A DNA stretch of 64,000 bases from Mesorhizobium amorphae CCNWGS0123 (GTDB lineage: Bacteria > Pseudomonadota > Alphaproteobacteria > Rhizobiales > Rhizobiaceae), in NCBI RefSeq assembly GCF_001686985.1, contig NZ_CP015318.1, positions 122,001 through 186,000 on the forward strand. Reading direction: 5' to 3'. The position numbers were made by a program, and so were the translations under genes. Shown piece by piece: positions 35,598-45,331 of the stretch. The number at the start of each line of letters is the position of its first letter. The stretch's first letter is position 1. The notes under the pieces were generated by a model. That model was given only the letters and a program-made list of their open reading frames with translations, did not search any database and was not told the origin of the DNA.

Positions 35598-36365
35598 ATG
35601 CCGGTCGAAATCGAACAGTTCATGTGCCGCAGCGACAATTTCGGCGTTTTGGTGCACGACCCCAAGAGCGGCCAGACCGCGATCATCGACGCGCCCGAGG
35701 AGGCGCCGATCCTGGCCGCGATCCAGCGCACCGGCTGGACGCCGACGATGATCCTGACCACCCACCACCATGTCGATCATGTCGAGGCCAACCTGGCGCT
35801 AAAAGAGCGTTTCAAGCTGCGCATCGTCGGCCCGGAAGCGGAACAGGCGAAGATCCCCGGCATCGACGAGACGGTCGAAGAAGGCTCGGTCGTCCATCTC
35901 GGTGACGAACGGATCGACGTGATCGCCACGCCCGGCCACACGGCCGGCCATGTCTCCTACCATTTGCCGGCCTCGAAGGTGGCGTTCACCGCCGACACCC
36001 TGTTTGCGCTGGGCTGCGGCCGGCTGTTCGAATGCAAGCCGCCGGTGATGTACGACTCACTGAAGAAGCTGGCAGCACTTCCCGCCGAGACGGTCATCTA
36101 TTGCGGCCATGAATATACCCTTTCGAATGCCCGCTTCGCGCTGACCGTCGACCCGACCAATTCCGCCCTGAAGGAGCGCGCCGCCCGGATCGAGGCGCTG
36201 CGCGCCGACGACAAGCCGACCCTGCCGACGACGATCGGCGAGGAATTGTCGACCAATCCGTTCCTGCGCTGGCACGACCCGGCAATCCGCAAGCATCTCG
36301 GCATGGAGAAGGCCACCGACGCCGACGTTTTCGCCGAAATCCGCAAGCGCAAGGACAATTTCTGA
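35598..36365 (+). CDS. gloB: Hydroxyacylglutathione hydrolase (glyoxalase II)
   Basis: Hydrolyses S-D-lactoylglutathione to D-lactate, the second step of methylglyoxal detoxification. The 255-residue metallo-beta-lactamase-fold protein has the metal motif THHHVDH, then [10 protein letters not shown], the [16 protein letters not shown] block and YCGHEYT. The ATG at 35598 follows GGAGAGATG. Confidence 0.96.
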   Translation: MPVEIEQFMCRSDNFGVLVHDPKSGQTAIIDAPEEAPILAAIQRTGWTPTMILTTHHHVDHVEANLALKERFKLRIVGPEAEQAKIPGIDETVEEGSVVHLGDERIDVIATPGHTAGHVSYHLPASKVAFTADTLFALGCGRLFECKPPVMYDSLKKLAALPAETVIYCGHEYTLSNARFALTVDPTNSALKERAARIEALRADDKPTLPTTIGEELSTNPFLRWHDPAIRKHLGMEKATDADVFAEIRKRKDNF

Positions 36366-36387
36366 GCGCGGTGCTGGCCTCCAGCCG

Positions 36388-36816
36388 ATGACAAGCGCCG
36401 CCGAAATCATCGCCACGCTCGGCCTGAAGCCGCATCCGGAAGGCGGCTGGTACGCGGAAACCTTTCGCGATGGCGCGGAAGGTGCGCGCGGCTACTCGAC
36501 CGCGATCTACTTCCTTCTGGAAGAGGATCAACTGTCGGCCTGGCACCGGGTCAAGGATGCGGCCGAGGTCTGGCATTTCTATGCCGGTGCACCGCTGGCG
36601 CTGTCGATGTATGAGGAAGGCAGCACCGTGATCGAGCAGGTGCTCGGCACCGCCCTTGCGGCGGGCGAGCGGCCGCAGATCGTGGTGCCCGCCGGCTGGT
36701 GGCAGTCGGCGCGCAGCCTTGGCGAATGGACGCTGGTCGGCTGCACCGTGGCGCCGGGCTTCGACTTCGCCGCCTTCGAGATGGCCGAACCCGGCTGGCA
36801 GCCGGAAAGGTCTTAG
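36388..36816 (+). CDS. Cupin (DUF985) protein
   Basis: A 142-residue DUF985 cupin. The typical GLKPHPEGGWYAETFRD and FLLEEDQLSAWHRVKDAAEVWHFY with candidate metal histidines are intact. Function unknown. It follows gloB by 22 bp and its stop codon shares bases with the stop of the converging lysoplasmalogenase gene. Confidence 0.9.
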   Translation: MTSAAEIIATLGLKPHPEGGWYAETFRDGAEGARGYSTAIYFLLEEDQLSAWHRVKDAAEVWHFYAGAPLALSMYEEGSTVIEQVLGTALAAGERPQIVVPAGWWQSARSLGEWTLVGCTVAPGFDFAAFEMAEPGWQPERS

Positions 36817-37484
36817 CTGAGCAGGAATCCCAAGGTGATGACCAGCTGGGCGGCGTAGTAAAGCGTCCAGACCGCGTAGCGCATCCAGATGCGGGGCGAG
36901 ATGGCCGCAAGCAGGAACTGTTCCGTGGCCAAAAGCCCATCCGACGCCATGAACAGAATGGCGCCCCCGATCACCAGGCTGCTGCTGGTGGTGAGCGCCG
37001 ATATTCCCATGGCGAGGATCGCGGCGACATAGACGCCGATCGGGAGACGCAAAGTAGGGCCGACACGGCGCCAAAGGGCGGCCAGCATGACGATCGCGAA
37101 TGACGCCATCGCCAGCGCAATCGCCCCACGCCATGACTCGGTGCCGAGCAGCCCCATCCCGCCGCCACTATGCAGGAACAGCGGCACATAGAGGATGTGC
37201 GCCGCCAGAAAACTGGCCAGCCCGCCGAGAAAGGCCTTTTCGCCGTCGCGCGACAGGAAGGCGTCGCCGACAGCACTCAGCGCCAGCGCCGCGACGAGCA
37301 GCCATGGCCCGCCCTGCATGAAGGACAGCACCGCCAGCATCGCCACGGCAAGCGTCTTTGTCGCCGAGCGCGCGAGCCGCGGCGGCATGCCGAGCGTGAA
37401 GGCATAGATCACCGCCGCCACCAGCGAGAACACCAGTGTCGCATTGGCGTTGGCGTCGATGCCGCCGGGAAACGGCATCGTCAT
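36813..37484 (-). CDS. YhhN/TMEM86-type lysoplasmalogenase
   Basis: A 223-residue membrane protein with about eight helices, of the YhhN family. Its human homologue TMEM86B hydrolyses lysoplasmalogens. Conserved SxxGDxxL-like segments are seen as ALSAVGDAFLS. Its start overlaps the stop of the DMT gene (ATGA at 37481-37484), so the two are co-translated. Confidence 0.85.
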   Translation of the reverse strand: MTMPFPGGIDANANATLVFSLVAAVIYAFTLGMPPRLARSATKTLAVAMLAVLSFMQGGPWLLVAALALSAVGDAFLSRDGEKAFLGGLASFLAAHILYVPLFLHSGGGMGLLGTESWRGAIALAMASFAIVMLAALWRRVGPTLRLPIGVYVAAILAMGISALTTSSSLVIGGAILFMASDGLLATEQFLLAAISPRIWMRYAVWTLYYAAQLVITLGFLLS

Positions 37485-38368
37485 GCGCTGGCCTCGCCTG
37501 TCGCCGGCTTGCGCATGAACAGCGATTTCGCCGCCAGTGCGGCACCGCCGGTGATGAGCAAGCAGGCGGCGAGGATGCGCAGCGACGGCTCGGCGACGCC
37601 GGCCGCGATCAGCACCAGCGTCGACAAAAGCGGCGCGGCGTAGCTTGCCGCGCCCAGCACCTGAATGTTACCGCGCTTGACGCCGATGTCCCAGGCGTAG
37701 AAGGCGGCGCCCACCGGCATCAGCCCGAGACCAAGCACGGCCAACCACTGGCCGGCACCGTCGGGCAGCACTGTTTTTTCCAGCAAGAGGTGGCAGATCA
37801 GCGAAAGCGCCGAAGTCGCCGCGCAAAACCAGGTGACGATCGAGGTCGGCACCGACGGGAACCGCCTCGACAGCAACGAATAGGCCGACCACAAAAGCGC
37901 GCAGACGCCGGCCATCGCATAGCCGAAGGCATAGCGCGCGTCGAAGGCGAGCCCGCCACCCTTGGTGACGATGAGGACGGTGCCGGCAAGCCCCAGCAGC
38001 GCGCCGACGACATGGTTCCAGGCCAGCCGCTCGCCCGGCATCAGCGCCGATCCGAGCACGATCAGCAGCGGCCACAGATAGGCGATCAGGCTCGCCTCCA
38101 CCGCCGGCGCGTTGCGCAGCGCGGTGAAGTAGAAGAAGTGGTAGCCGAACAGGCCCACAATGCCGATCACCCACACTTGCGGCGGGATTTTCTCGACTTT
38201 TCCGGAGACCGGCATCACCATTCGCGCGCCCAGCCCGACGCAGGTGCCGATGGCGAAGGTGATGGCCGACAACAGAAAGGGCGGCACCTGCCCGGACGCG
38301 TCGGTGAGCAGCGCCAGCAACGCCCACATGGCGACTGCCGAGAACCCGATCAGCGTTGCGCGCCCCAT
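37481..38368 (-). CDS. DMT exporter (YddG-like)
   Basis: A 295-residue inner-membrane EamA protein with ten helices. The opening ATLIGFSAVAMWALLALLTD and the paired EamA domains resemble YddG-type aromatic amino-acid exporters, but specificity is inference. Translationally coupled to the lysoplasmalogenase gene downstream. Confidence 0.87.
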   Translation of the reverse strand: MGRATLIGFSAVAMWALLALLTDASGQVPPFLLSAITFAIGTCVGLGARMVMPVSGKVEKIPPQVWVIGIVGLFGYHFFYFTALRNAPAVEASLIAYLWPLLIVLGSALMPGERLAWNHVVGALLGLAGTVLIVTKGGGLAFDARYAFGYAMAGVCALLWSAYSLLSRRFPSVPTSIVTWFCAATSALSLICHLLLEKTVLPDGAGQWLAVLGLGLMPVGAAFYAWDIGVKRGNIQVLGAASYAAPLLSTLVLIAAGVAEPSLRILAACLLITGGAALAAKSLFMRKPATGEASA

Positions 38369-38396
38369 GCCCGTCTCCGGCGGCGCGCGACGGCGC

Positions 38397-39185
38397 CTAG
38401 TTGATTGCCTCGAAACGCCCGGCGCTGATGGTCAGTGTGCCGATCTGTGTGCCGACCGTGGCGCGGATCGGCGCATATACCCCGCTTTGGCCGACTGGCG
38501 CAAACGTCACCATCATCTTGCTGCGGTTCTTCAGGTAATTCAAAGCCTTGCGGCCCTTGCGATAGCCCGCCACCGGCTCGAAGCCCATGCGGCAGGTCAC
38601 CGTGTCGCCCTTGTAGCCTTGCACCGAGATCGAGCCTTTCGCTGCGTAGGTCAGCGTCAGGTCGGCGCGCATCTCGCCGTCGTAGAACTTCACCGTGCGC
38701 CCGCAGACATTGTCGAGACTGTCGGCATGGATGACGGTGGCCGCCATCGGATCGAGCACCGACGATAGATCGCCGGCCCCCAGCGGAACCCAGCTTTTGG
38801 GATCGCGCTTGCCTGGCGCAGGGACGACCTTGGTGGCGGTGACGGCGCCATTGGCGAAGCGGATGTCGACCACCGATGCCTTCTTGCCCGACGTGTAGTC
38901 GGCACGGAAAGCCTGAGGCTGCATCCGCTTGCCGGAAATGATGCCTTTCGACGAGATGGTGCCCTTCGTGTCGTCGAACAGCTTGGCAAGACCGGCGGCG
39001 GAGACCGTGCCGTTGATCGAATAGGTATCGCCTTGATAACTGCTGGAGAACGTCGCCCTGGCCACCGAAAGACCGAGGAACGACACCGTATATTCGCCCT
39101 TGAAGGACTGCGGCGCCGCCGCGGCGGCAGCATTCGGCAGGGCGGTGGCAAGCAAGGCGCAGAGGGCATATGGCGTCCGGAGCAT
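38397..39185 (-). CDS. DUF3108 periplasmic protein
   Basis: A 262-residue protein with a signal peptide (MLRTPYALCALLATALPNAAAAAA) and a DUF3108 domain (KGEYTVSFLGLSVARATFSS). Members are probably periplasmic, of unknown function. The ATG at 39185 starts the signal sequence; an open frame continues upstream without likeness. Confidence 0.87.
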   Translation of the reverse strand: MLRTPYALCALLATALPNAAAAAAPQSFKGEYTVSFLGLSVARATFSSSYQGDTYSINGTVSAAGLAKLFDDTKGTISSKGIISGKRMQPQAFRADYTSGKKASVVDIRFANGAVTATKVVPAPGKRDPKSWVPLGAGDLSSVLDPMAATVIHADSLDNVCGRTVKFYDGEMRADLTLTYAAKGSISVQGYKGDTVTCRMGFEPVAGYRKGRKALNYLKNRSKMMVTFAPVGQSGVYAPIRATVGTQIGTLTISAGRFEAIN

Positions 39186-39309
39186 GGCGGTGGATCGATC
39201 CTCGATTTCAGCCGGAAGGCGGGCAACTTCAGGCTGGCATGTCCCTTTGCGACCGCTTATAGGCCAGAATCCGGCCTTTATATGAAACAGGCGCCAGGCA
39301 TGCCGGAGC

Positions 39310-39338
39310 TTGACGCGCCAACGAAATGCAACTATGGA
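39310..39338 (+). promoter_or_regulatory. Promoter for rpmB
   Basis: TTGACG at 39310-39315, 17 bp, TATGGA at 39333-39338, giving a start near 39345 and a 90-nt leader before rpmB. A close match to the sigma-70 consensus. Confidence 0.6.
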
Positions 39339-39434
39339 ACGCCAACTTTTTCCATAAGGCCGCCTGACCGAGACCGCGCGCCACCCGGCGCGGGTTGAAT
39401 GGTTTGGCCAGACCGAGAACTGAAGGTTAGAACC

Positions 39435-39731
39435 ATGTCCCGCACTTGCGAACTCACTGCCAAGGCCGTCATGACCGGCAACAATGTGAGCCACGCCAAC
39501 AACAAGACCAAGCGCCGCTTCCTGCCGAACCTGGTCAATGTGACGCTGATTTCCGAAGTGCTGAACCAGAACGTGCGCCTGCGCGTTTCGGCCAACGCGC
39601 TGCGTTCGGTCGAGCATCGCGGCGGCCTCGATGCGTTCCTGGCCAAGGCCGACGCCAAGGAATTGTCGCAGCGCGCCCGCCTGCTGAAGAAGCAGATCAC
39701 CAAGAAGCTCGCCGAGCAGCCCGCGGCCTAA
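39435..39731 (+). CDS. rpmB: 50S ribosomal protein L28
   Basis: A 98-residue large-subunit ribosomal protein. [29 protein letters not shown] is the standard alphaproteobacterial L28 start, with [23 protein letters not shown] following. The ATG at 39435 is confirmed by that N-terminus. A hairpin TCGGACGG/CCGTCCGA (39740-39759) follows the stop codon. Confidence 0.98.
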   Translation: MSRTCELTAKAVMTGNNVSHANNKTKRRFLPNLVNVTLISEVLNQNVRLRVSANALRSVEHRGGLDAFLAKADAKELSQRARLLKKQITKKLAEQPAA

Positions 39732-39739
39732 GACGTTCT

Positions 39740-39759
39740 TCGGACGGAATACCGTCCGA
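39740..39759 (+). terminator. Hairpin after rpmB
   Basis: An 8-bp perfect stem (TCGGACGG, 39740-39747, and CCGTCCGA, 39752-39759) around AATA, 8 bp after the rpmB stop. It has no U-tract, so it may be a weak terminator or an mRNA 3' end. Confidence 0.5.
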
Positions 39760-39840
39760 GCCGTTGAGCCCAAAGGCGCGAGACGGTTTTCGGCCAGACA
39801 TATGAGCAATGCAGCGCCGTCCGGATTGGGTGGCGCTTTG

Positions 39841-39869
39841 CTGGTTCCATTACCCAGGATAAAAAAATG
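39841..39869 (+). promoter_or_regulatory. preQ1-I-like riboswitch overlapping the start codon
   Basis: Laid out as an H-type pseudoknot: CTGG (39841-39844) pairs with CCAG (39854-39857); loop 1 is TTC; CAT (39848-39850) can pair with the ATG start codon (39867-39869); the long A-rich loop is GATAAAAAA. The order GGTTC, ACCC, ATAAAAAA matches the class-I preQ1 riboswitch core known from Bacillus queC. The gene downstream is a queuosine-precursor transporter, the usual partner. The ribosome site AGGA (39856-39859) lies in the same element. Confidence 0.7.
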
Positions 39870-40547
39870 AATTCCTTCTCGCGATACCTGCCCTTCGTGG
39901 CCGCCATGGCGCTTGTCGTCGTGGCGTCGAACATCCTCGTGCAGTTCCCGATGCAGGGCCAGATCGGCGGCCTGTCACTGGCCGACATCCTGACCTGGGG
40001 CGCCTTCACCTACCCCTTCTCCTTCCTGGTCACCGACCTCGCCAACCGCCGCTATGGCCCGACCGTGGCGCGCCGGATCGTCTTTATCGGCTTCATGACG
40101 GCGCTGATCTGCTCGATCCTGGTCCCGCCCTTCCTGTTCCGTCACGGCCTGATCGAGTTCGAGACCGCCGCTGACCGGCTGGTCCGCATTGCGGCTGCCT
40201 CGGGCGCTGCCTTCCTGACGGCCCAATTGCTCGACGTCACCGTGTTCAATCGGCTGCGCCGGCAGAGCTGGTGGCGCGCGCCGATCGTCGGCACGCTGGT
40301 CGGCTCGGTGTTCGACACGCTCGTGTTCTTCACCGTCGCCTTCTCGGCTGCCTTCGCTTTTGCCGGCCCGAACGACAGTTTCGCGCTCGAAACGGCGCCG
40401 CTGCTGGGCGTGTTGCCGGTCGAGACGATGCGCTGGGTGTCCTGGGCGCTCGGTGACCTCTCGGTGAAGCTGATCATCGCCGTGGTGGCGCTGATCCCCT
40501 ACCGGCTGCTGGCCGCCCGCTGGAACCAACCGGCGCTGGCGACATAG
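39867..40547 (+). CDS. Queuosine precursor transporter (YhhQ/VUT family)
   Basis: A 226-residue membrane protein with about six helices. In E. coli YhhQ imports preQ0/preQ1 for tRNA queuosine synthesis. The family motif VTDLANRRYGPTVARRIVFIGF is clear, as is FDTLVFF. It is preceded by a preQ1-I-like element that includes its start codon, which supports the assignment. The gene downstream encodes a spermidine-synthase-like protein. Confidence 0.93.
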   Translation: MNSFSRYLPFVAAMALVVVASNILVQFPMQGQIGGLSLADILTWGAFTYPFSFLVTDLANRRYGPTVARRIVFIGFMTALICSILVPPFLFRHGLIEFETAADRLVRIAAASGAAFLTAQLLDVTVFNRLRRQSWWRAPIVGTLVGSVFDTLVFFTVAFSAAFAFAGPNDSFALETAPLLGVLPVETMRWVSWALGDLSVKLIIAVVALIPYRLLAARWNQPALAT

Positions 40548-40575
40548 CCATGATTCCAGAAAGTGGAAACAGGCC

Positions 40576-41250
40576 GTGATCCCCTGGGTCCAACTGGACT
40601 CGGCAAGGACGCCGGACGGCGGGCAAGAACTTCGCCTGAAGCGGCGCGGCACTGAATTCTCGATCATGCTCGGCACCAACGAGCTGATGAACAGCCGTCT
40701 CAGCGGCTCCGAGGAAGCGCTGGCCAGTCTCTCCTGTGAAAAGATTGCCGGCCGCAAGCAGCCCAAAATTCTGATCGGCGGCCTTGGCATGGGCTTTACG
40801 CTGCGCGCCGCCCTTGCCGAACTCGGCGGCGATGCCAGCATCACCGTCGCCGAACTCGTTCCCGCCGTCGTCGCCTGGGCGCGCGGCCCGATGGCCGAGA
40901 TCTTCAATGGTTGCCTCGACGATCCCCGCGTGACTGTCCGAGAGATCGATGTCGGGCACATCATCCGCTCGGATATCTCGGCCTGGGACGCCATCCTGCT
41001 CGATGTCGACAACGGCCCCGAAGGGATCGTCCATAAGGGCAACGACGCGCTCTACGGTGCGGCCGGCCTCGGTGCCGCCCGTGCCGCGCTCAAGCCCGGC
41101 GGCGTGCTGGCGGTGTGGTCGCAAGGGCCGCACAGCGGTTTCGCGCGCAGGCTCAAGCAGGCGGGCTTCGCGGTCGAGGAGGTCAACACCCGCGCCAACG
41201 GCAAGCGCGGCGCGCGCCACGTCATCTGGATCGCGACCAACGGTAAATAG
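40576..41250 (+). CDS. Spermidine-synthase-like methyltransferase-fold protein
   Basis: A 224-residue Rossmann-fold protein related to polyamine aminopropyltransferases (LIGGLGMGFTLRAALAEL and VAELVPAVVAWAR, then LLDVDNGPEG). It is shorter than true spermidine synthases and lacks their N-terminal beta domain, so substrate is uncertain. The start is GTG at 40576. The gap from the transporter (40548-40575) has a worn copy of the CATGATTCCAGAAAGTGG repeat type. Confidence 0.82.
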   Translation: MIPWVQLDSARTPDGGQELRLKRRGTEFSIMLGTNELMNSRLSGSEEALASLSCEKIAGRKQPKILIGGLGMGFTLRAALAELGGDASITVAELVPAVVAWARGPMAEIFNGCLDDPRVTVREIDVGHIIRSDISAWDAILLDVDNGPEGIVHKGNDALYGAAGLGAARAALKPGGVLAVWSQGPHSGFARRLKQAGFAVEEVNTRANGKRGARHVIWIATNGK

Positions 41251-41292
41251 GCCTGCTGGCTCGAAATCGCGGGCTCGTTTTGACCGGCGGCC

Positions 41293-42315
41293 TCAATCCT
41301 CGTGCAGGACAAATTCCAGATAGAGGTTGCGCTGCAGGATCGAATGGTTGTCGTCTGACATCAGCGACACCATCAGCGCGCCGTCGTCACGGGTCCAGAC
41401 ATCCAGACCTTCCATATTGTCGATCTGGTAGCCCATGTCGGCGTCCAGCAGCACCGGCCCGTCGGCGACGGCGCCCTTCTCGACGCTCTCGCCATAGATG
41501 CGCCGCAGCCGCATCTTCACCCCGCCGGCCATCGAGAAGCTGCGCTCGAGCAGCAAAAGATCGCCGTCCGGCAGGAAGGCGCCGTCGGTGATGTCGAAAT
41601 CGCCATTGCGCTTGACGGTGAAGACGCCCTTGTGTGGCCCTTCGATGATTGCCGCATAGATGTTGCCGGCCTTGTCGAGGCTCTTTTCCGACACCACCAC
41701 CAGCCCGCCCTCATGCTGACCATAAGGATGGGCATGGGTGACCGTCTCGAAGCCGCGGTTCTGCCGCAACTCCTTGGCCGGAACCTGAAAATCCAATTGC
41801 TTGAACGGCGCCTTCATGCCGTCTGGATCGATCTTGAACTGAGCGACACGCTGGTTGCGTTCGAAACCGACCGTGGCGATGCCGTCCTTGACCGCCAGGC
41901 CCTCGGCATCGACCTGCCACTTCTTGTCGATCGGTTGGCCCGCCTCATCGACCATCTGCTGCATGCGGAAATTCTGGATGCCCGAAGGACGCTTGTCGGC
42001 ATCGTGGGTCACGCTGCCGAAGAACCAGAAGCCGGTGTCGGCGACGCCGATGAAGTCGCTGCCGGGTTTCAGGAAGCGAAAGGCCGACAGCGCTCCGAAA
42101 TCGCGCGATGGCGAGGTCATTTCCAGTCCACCGACGAATTCGAGCGGCCCGAACTGCTTGTCGTCATGGCCGATGCGGAATTGGCCTATCGGTCGCGCCA
42201 TGATTTCGACCGGCTCGACGGAGTCCGGTCCGGCAGCAACCGCCGGCGACAGCATGCCGGCCAGCATGCAAGCAGCAAAAATCGTGTGCCTGAGGCCCCC
42301 GTCCGAAATGCTCAT
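41293..42315 (-). CDS. Secreted phytase-like esterase
   Basis: A 340-residue protein with a signal peptide ([17 protein letters not shown]) and the 'esterase-like activity of phytase' beta-propeller fold; blocks such as [23 protein letters not shown] and [12 protein letters not shown] are typical. Catalytic proof is not visible from sequence. The ATG overlaps the cobT stop (42312-42315), so it is co-translated with the cobalt chelatase gene. No functional link to cobalamin is known to me. Confidence 0.84.
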   Translation of the reverse strand: MSISDGGLRHTIFAACMLAGMLSPAVAAGPDSVEPVEIMARPIGQFRIGHDDKQFGPLEFVGGLEMTSPSRDFGALSAFRFLKPGSDFIGVADTGFWFFGSVTHDADKRPSGIQNFRMQQMVDEAGQPIDKKWQVDAEGLAVKDGIATVGFERNQRVAQFKIDPDGMKAPFKQLDFQVPAKELRQNRGFETVTHAHPYGQHEGGLVVVSEKSLDKAGNIYAAIIEGPHKGVFTVKRNGDFDITDGAFLPDGDLLLLERSFSMAGGVKMRLRRIYGESVEKGAVADGPVLLDADMGYQIDNMEGLDVWTRDDGALMVSLMSDDNHSILQRNLYLEFVLHED

Positions 42316-44210
42316 CCGGCGCGCCGATAGCCGCCGCGGCGCGTCTCGCGTGCGCTTTCCTCGCCAAACAGAGAGGCAAGCTGCTCGGTCATGGCGCCGG
42401 CCAGTTCCTCCGCATCGACGATGGTGACGGCGCGCCTGTAGTAGCGGGTGACGTCATGGCCGATGCCGATGGCCAGAAGTTCCACCGGCGAGCGCGTTTC
42501 GATCAGTTCGATGATGGCACGCAGATGCCGCTCGAGATAATTGCCCGGATTGACCGACAGCGTCGAATCGTCGACCGGCGCGCCGTCCGAGATCATCATC
42601 AGGATTTTTCTCTGCTCCGGCCGGGCGATCAGCCGGTTGTGCGCCCAAAGCAGCGCCTCGCCATCGATGTTTTCCTTCAGCAGCCCCTCGCGCATCATCA
42701 GGCCGAGATTGCGGCGTGCCCGCCGCCACGGATGGTCGGCGGATTTGTAGATGATGTGGCGCAGATCGTTGAGCCGGCCGGGGTTTGGCGGCTTGCCGTC
42801 CTTCAGCCACTTCTCGCGCGCCTGCCCACCCTTCCAGGCGCGGGTGGTGAAGCCGAGAATCTCGACCGAGACGCCGCAGCGCTCCAGCGTGCGCGCAAGG
42901 ATATCGGCGCAGGTGGCGGCGACGGTGATCGGTCGGCCACGCATCGAGCCCGAATTGTCGAGCACCAGCGTCACCACCGTGTCGCGGAATTTGGTGTCGC
43001 GCTCCTGCTTGAAGGACAGCGGCTGCATCGGGTCGATGACGACGCGCACCAGCCGGGCCGGATCGAGATAGCCCTCTTCGAGGTCGAAATCCCAGGAGCG
43101 GTTCTGCTGCGCCATCAGCCGGCGCTGCAACCGGTTGGCCAGCCGGCCGACGACGCCGGAGAGGTTGGCGAGTTGCTTGTCGAGGAAGGCGCGCAGCCGG
43201 TCGAGTTCTTCCTCTTCGCAAAGCTCCTCGGCGCCAACGGTCTCGTCGAAGGCTGTCGTGAAAACCTTGTAGTCGATCTCTTTCGGCAGGTTGGTAAAGG
43301 GATTGTCGTTGCGACGCGCCTCGCCGGGCGTCTCCGCGTCGGAATCGTCATCGTCGGAGAGATCGTCGGCGGTTGCGTCGGACGCCTCCGTCTCGGCCGA
43401 CTGCTCATCGTCGGCCGATGCTTCGGCATCATCGGACTGCGACTGCTCGGAGCCGGAATCGTCCTCGCCGCCCTCCTCGCTTTGCTCTTCGCCTTGCGGC
43501 TGGTTATCGTCATTGTCCTCGGAGTCTTCGGTCTCCTGGTCGTCGCCGAGCTCCTCGGCCATTTCCATGGAAACCAGCATGTCGCGCACGACGCGGGCGA
43601 AGGCCTGCTGGTCGTCGAGCTTGGCCGACAGCCCGTCGAGATCTGCGCTTGCTTTCTCCTCGACCCAGGGGCGCCAGAGGTCGACCAGCCGCTCGCCGCT
43701 CTTCGGGACAGTGCGGCCGGTCAGCTTCTCGCGAACCATCAGCGCCAGCGCCTCCTCGATCGGCGCGTCGGCCTTATCCTTGACGTCGATGAGGTTGGCC
43801 CTCGCGTATTTGTCCTCGAGCATCGAGCCAATGTTGTCGGCGACGCCCTGCATGGCGCGGCTGCCGATCGCCTCGACGCGGGCCTGCTCGACCGCATCGT
43901 AGATCGAGCGCGCCAGCTTGCCTTCCGGCGCCAGCTTGCTGTGGATGCGTGCATCATGGCAGGCGCGCTTCAGCGCCATGGAATCGCCGAGGCCGCGGGT
44001 GATCGCGATATCGGTCCTGGAGGCTTTCTTCGGCAGTTCGGGCAGGCGGGCGCGGCTGCCGGCAAGTGCGGGCCTGTCCTTGGCGAAACCGACTTCGAGA
44101 TCCTTGTCGCCGGCGATCGCGCGCATGCAGACGGTCACCGAGCGCTTGAAGCTGTCAGCTTCAGACCCCGTCTTCGACTTGTTGCGCGTGTTGTCGCCCG
44201 GACCCGCCAT
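42312..44210 (-). CDS. cobT: Aerobic cobaltochelatase subunit CobT
   Basis: Part of the CobNST complex that inserts cobalt into hydrogenobyrinic acid a,c-diamide in aerobic vitamin-B12 synthesis. The 632-residue protein has an N-terminal domain, a very acidic and Ser/Asp-rich linker (~ residues 225-300) and a C-terminal VWA domain with the MIDAS motif DNSGSMRG. The start at 44210 (MAGPGDNTR) matches relatives. Downstream of cobS; cobN is not in the window. Confidence 0.96.
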   Translation of the reverse strand: MAGPGDNTRNKSKTGSEADSFKRSVTVCMRAIAGDKDLEVGFAKDRPALAGSRARLPELPKKASRTDIAITRGLGDSMALKRACHDARIHSKLAPEGKLARSIYDAVEQARVEAIGSRAMQGVADNIGSMLEDKYARANLIDVKDKADAPIEEALALMVREKLTGRTVPKSGERLVDLWRPWVEEKASADLDGLSAKLDDQQAFARVVRDMLVSMEMAEELGDDQETEDSEDNDDNQPQGEEQSEEGGEDDSGSEQSQSDDAEASADDEQSAETEASDATADDLSDDDDSDAETPGEARRNDNPFTNLPKEIDYKVFTTAFDETVGAEELCEEEELDRLRAFLDKQLANLSGVVGRLANRLQRRLMAQQNRSWDFDLEEGYLDPARLVRVVIDPMQPLSFKQERDTKFRDTVVTLVLDNSGSMRGRPITVAATCADILARTLERCGVSVEILGFTTRAWKGGQAREKWLKDGKPPNPGRLNDLRHIIYKSADHPWRRARRNLGLMMREGLLKENIDGEALLWAHNRLIARPEQRKILMMISDGAPVDDSTLSVNPGNYLERHLRAIIELIETRSPVELLAIGIGHDVTRYYRRAVTIVDAEELAGAMTEQLASLFGEESARETRRGGYRRAG

Positions 44211-44221
44211 GGAGACTCTGT

Positions 44222-45208
44222 TTAGCCCAGCACCACATTGGCGGCCGATTCGGGCAAATCTTCGCCGAAGGCGCGCTGGTAGAACTCGGCCACCACCGAA
44301 CGCTCCAGCTCGTCGCATTTGTTGAGGAAGGTCAGCCGGAACGCCATGCCGATATCGCCGAAGATCTCGGCGTTCTCGGCCCAGGTGATCACCGTGCGCG
44401 GGCTCATCACCGTCGACAGGTCGCCATTGATGAAGGCAGAGCGCGTCATATCGGCGACGCGCACCATCTTGTTGACGATGTCCTTGCCCTTGCTGTCGCG
44501 ATAGTGCTTGGCCTTGGCCAGCACGATGTTCACCTCATTGTCGTGCGGCAGGTAATTCAGCGTGGTGACGATCGACCAGCGGTCCATCTGCGCCTGGTTG
44601 ATCTGCTGGGTGCCGTGATAGAGGCCGGTGGTGTCGCCGAGCCCAACCGTGTTGGCGGTCGAGAACAGCCGGAAGGCCGGATGCGGGCGGATGACCCGGC
44701 TCTGGTCGAGCAGCGTCAGCCGGCCCGACGATTCCAGCACGCGCTGGATGACGAACATCACGTCCGGACGACCGGCATCATATTCGTCGAAGCACAACGC
44801 GACATTGTGCTGGTAGGCCCAGGGCAGGATGCCGTCGCGGAATTCGGTGATCTGCAGCCCGTCCTTGACGACGATGGCATCCTTGCCGACGAGGTCGATA
44901 CGGCTGACATGGCTGTCGAGGTTGACGCGCACGCAGGGCCAGTTGAGGCGCGCCGCGACCTGCTCGATATGGGTCGACTTGCCCGTGCCGTGATAGCCCG
45001 ACACCATGACGCGGCGGTTGTAGGCAAAGCCGGCCAGGATCGCCATCGTCGTGTTCTTGTCGAACAGATAGTCGGGATCGACGTCGGGCACATGCTCGCT
45101 GGTCACCGAATAGGCCGGTACCACCATCTTGGAGTCGAAGCCGAATTTGTCCTTCACCGACACCGTCGTGTCGGGCAGGTTGGCGATGTCGCGATCGACC
45201 TTGTTCAT
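44222..45208 (-). CDS. cobS: Aerobic cobaltochelatase subunit CobS
   Basis: AAA+ ATPase partner of CobT. The 328-residue protein has Walker [11 protein letters not shown] near residue 105, Walker [14 protein letters not shown] and the MoxR-like sensor regions. The ATG at 45208 ([10 protein letters not shown]) is chosen; an open frame of 36 codons upstream is unlike the family. It precedes cobT by 11 bp. Confidence 0.96.
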   Translation of the reverse strand: MNKVDRDIANLPDTTVSVKDKFGFDSKMVVPAYSVTSEHVPDVDPDYLFDKNTTMAILAGFAYNRRVMVSGYHGTGKSTHIEQVAARLNWPCVRVNLDSHVSRIDLVGKDAIVVKDGLQITEFRDGILPWAYQHNVALCFDEYDAGRPDVMFVIQRVLESSGRLTLLDQSRVIRPHPAFRLFSTANTVGLGDTTGLYHGTQQINQAQMDRWSIVTTLNYLPHDNEVNIVLAKAKHYRDSKGKDIVNKMVRVADMTRSAFINGDLSTVMSPRTVITWAENAEIFGDIGMAFRLTFLNKCDELERSVVAEFYQRAFGEDLPESAANVVLG

Positions 45209-45276
45209 CTCTATCAACGTCTCCACGGGCGAAACGCCTGATTTCGCCGGCAATCGATTTTGTCCGGGGGCGGTCT

Positions 45277-45311
45277 TAGAGCCTTTTCCAACCTTATGAA
45301 AGTTGGAAAAC
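45277..45311. repeat. TAGAGC palindrome (partial copy) near cobS
   Basis: TAGAGC at 45277 followed by a 9-bp stem TTTTCCAAC (45283-45291) with GTTGGAAAA (45301-45309). The distal GCTCTA end is missing. It is between cobS and the DnaJ-domain gene, both on the minus strand. Confidence 0.6.
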
Positions 45312-45331
45312 GACACGAACCGTATGGTCGC

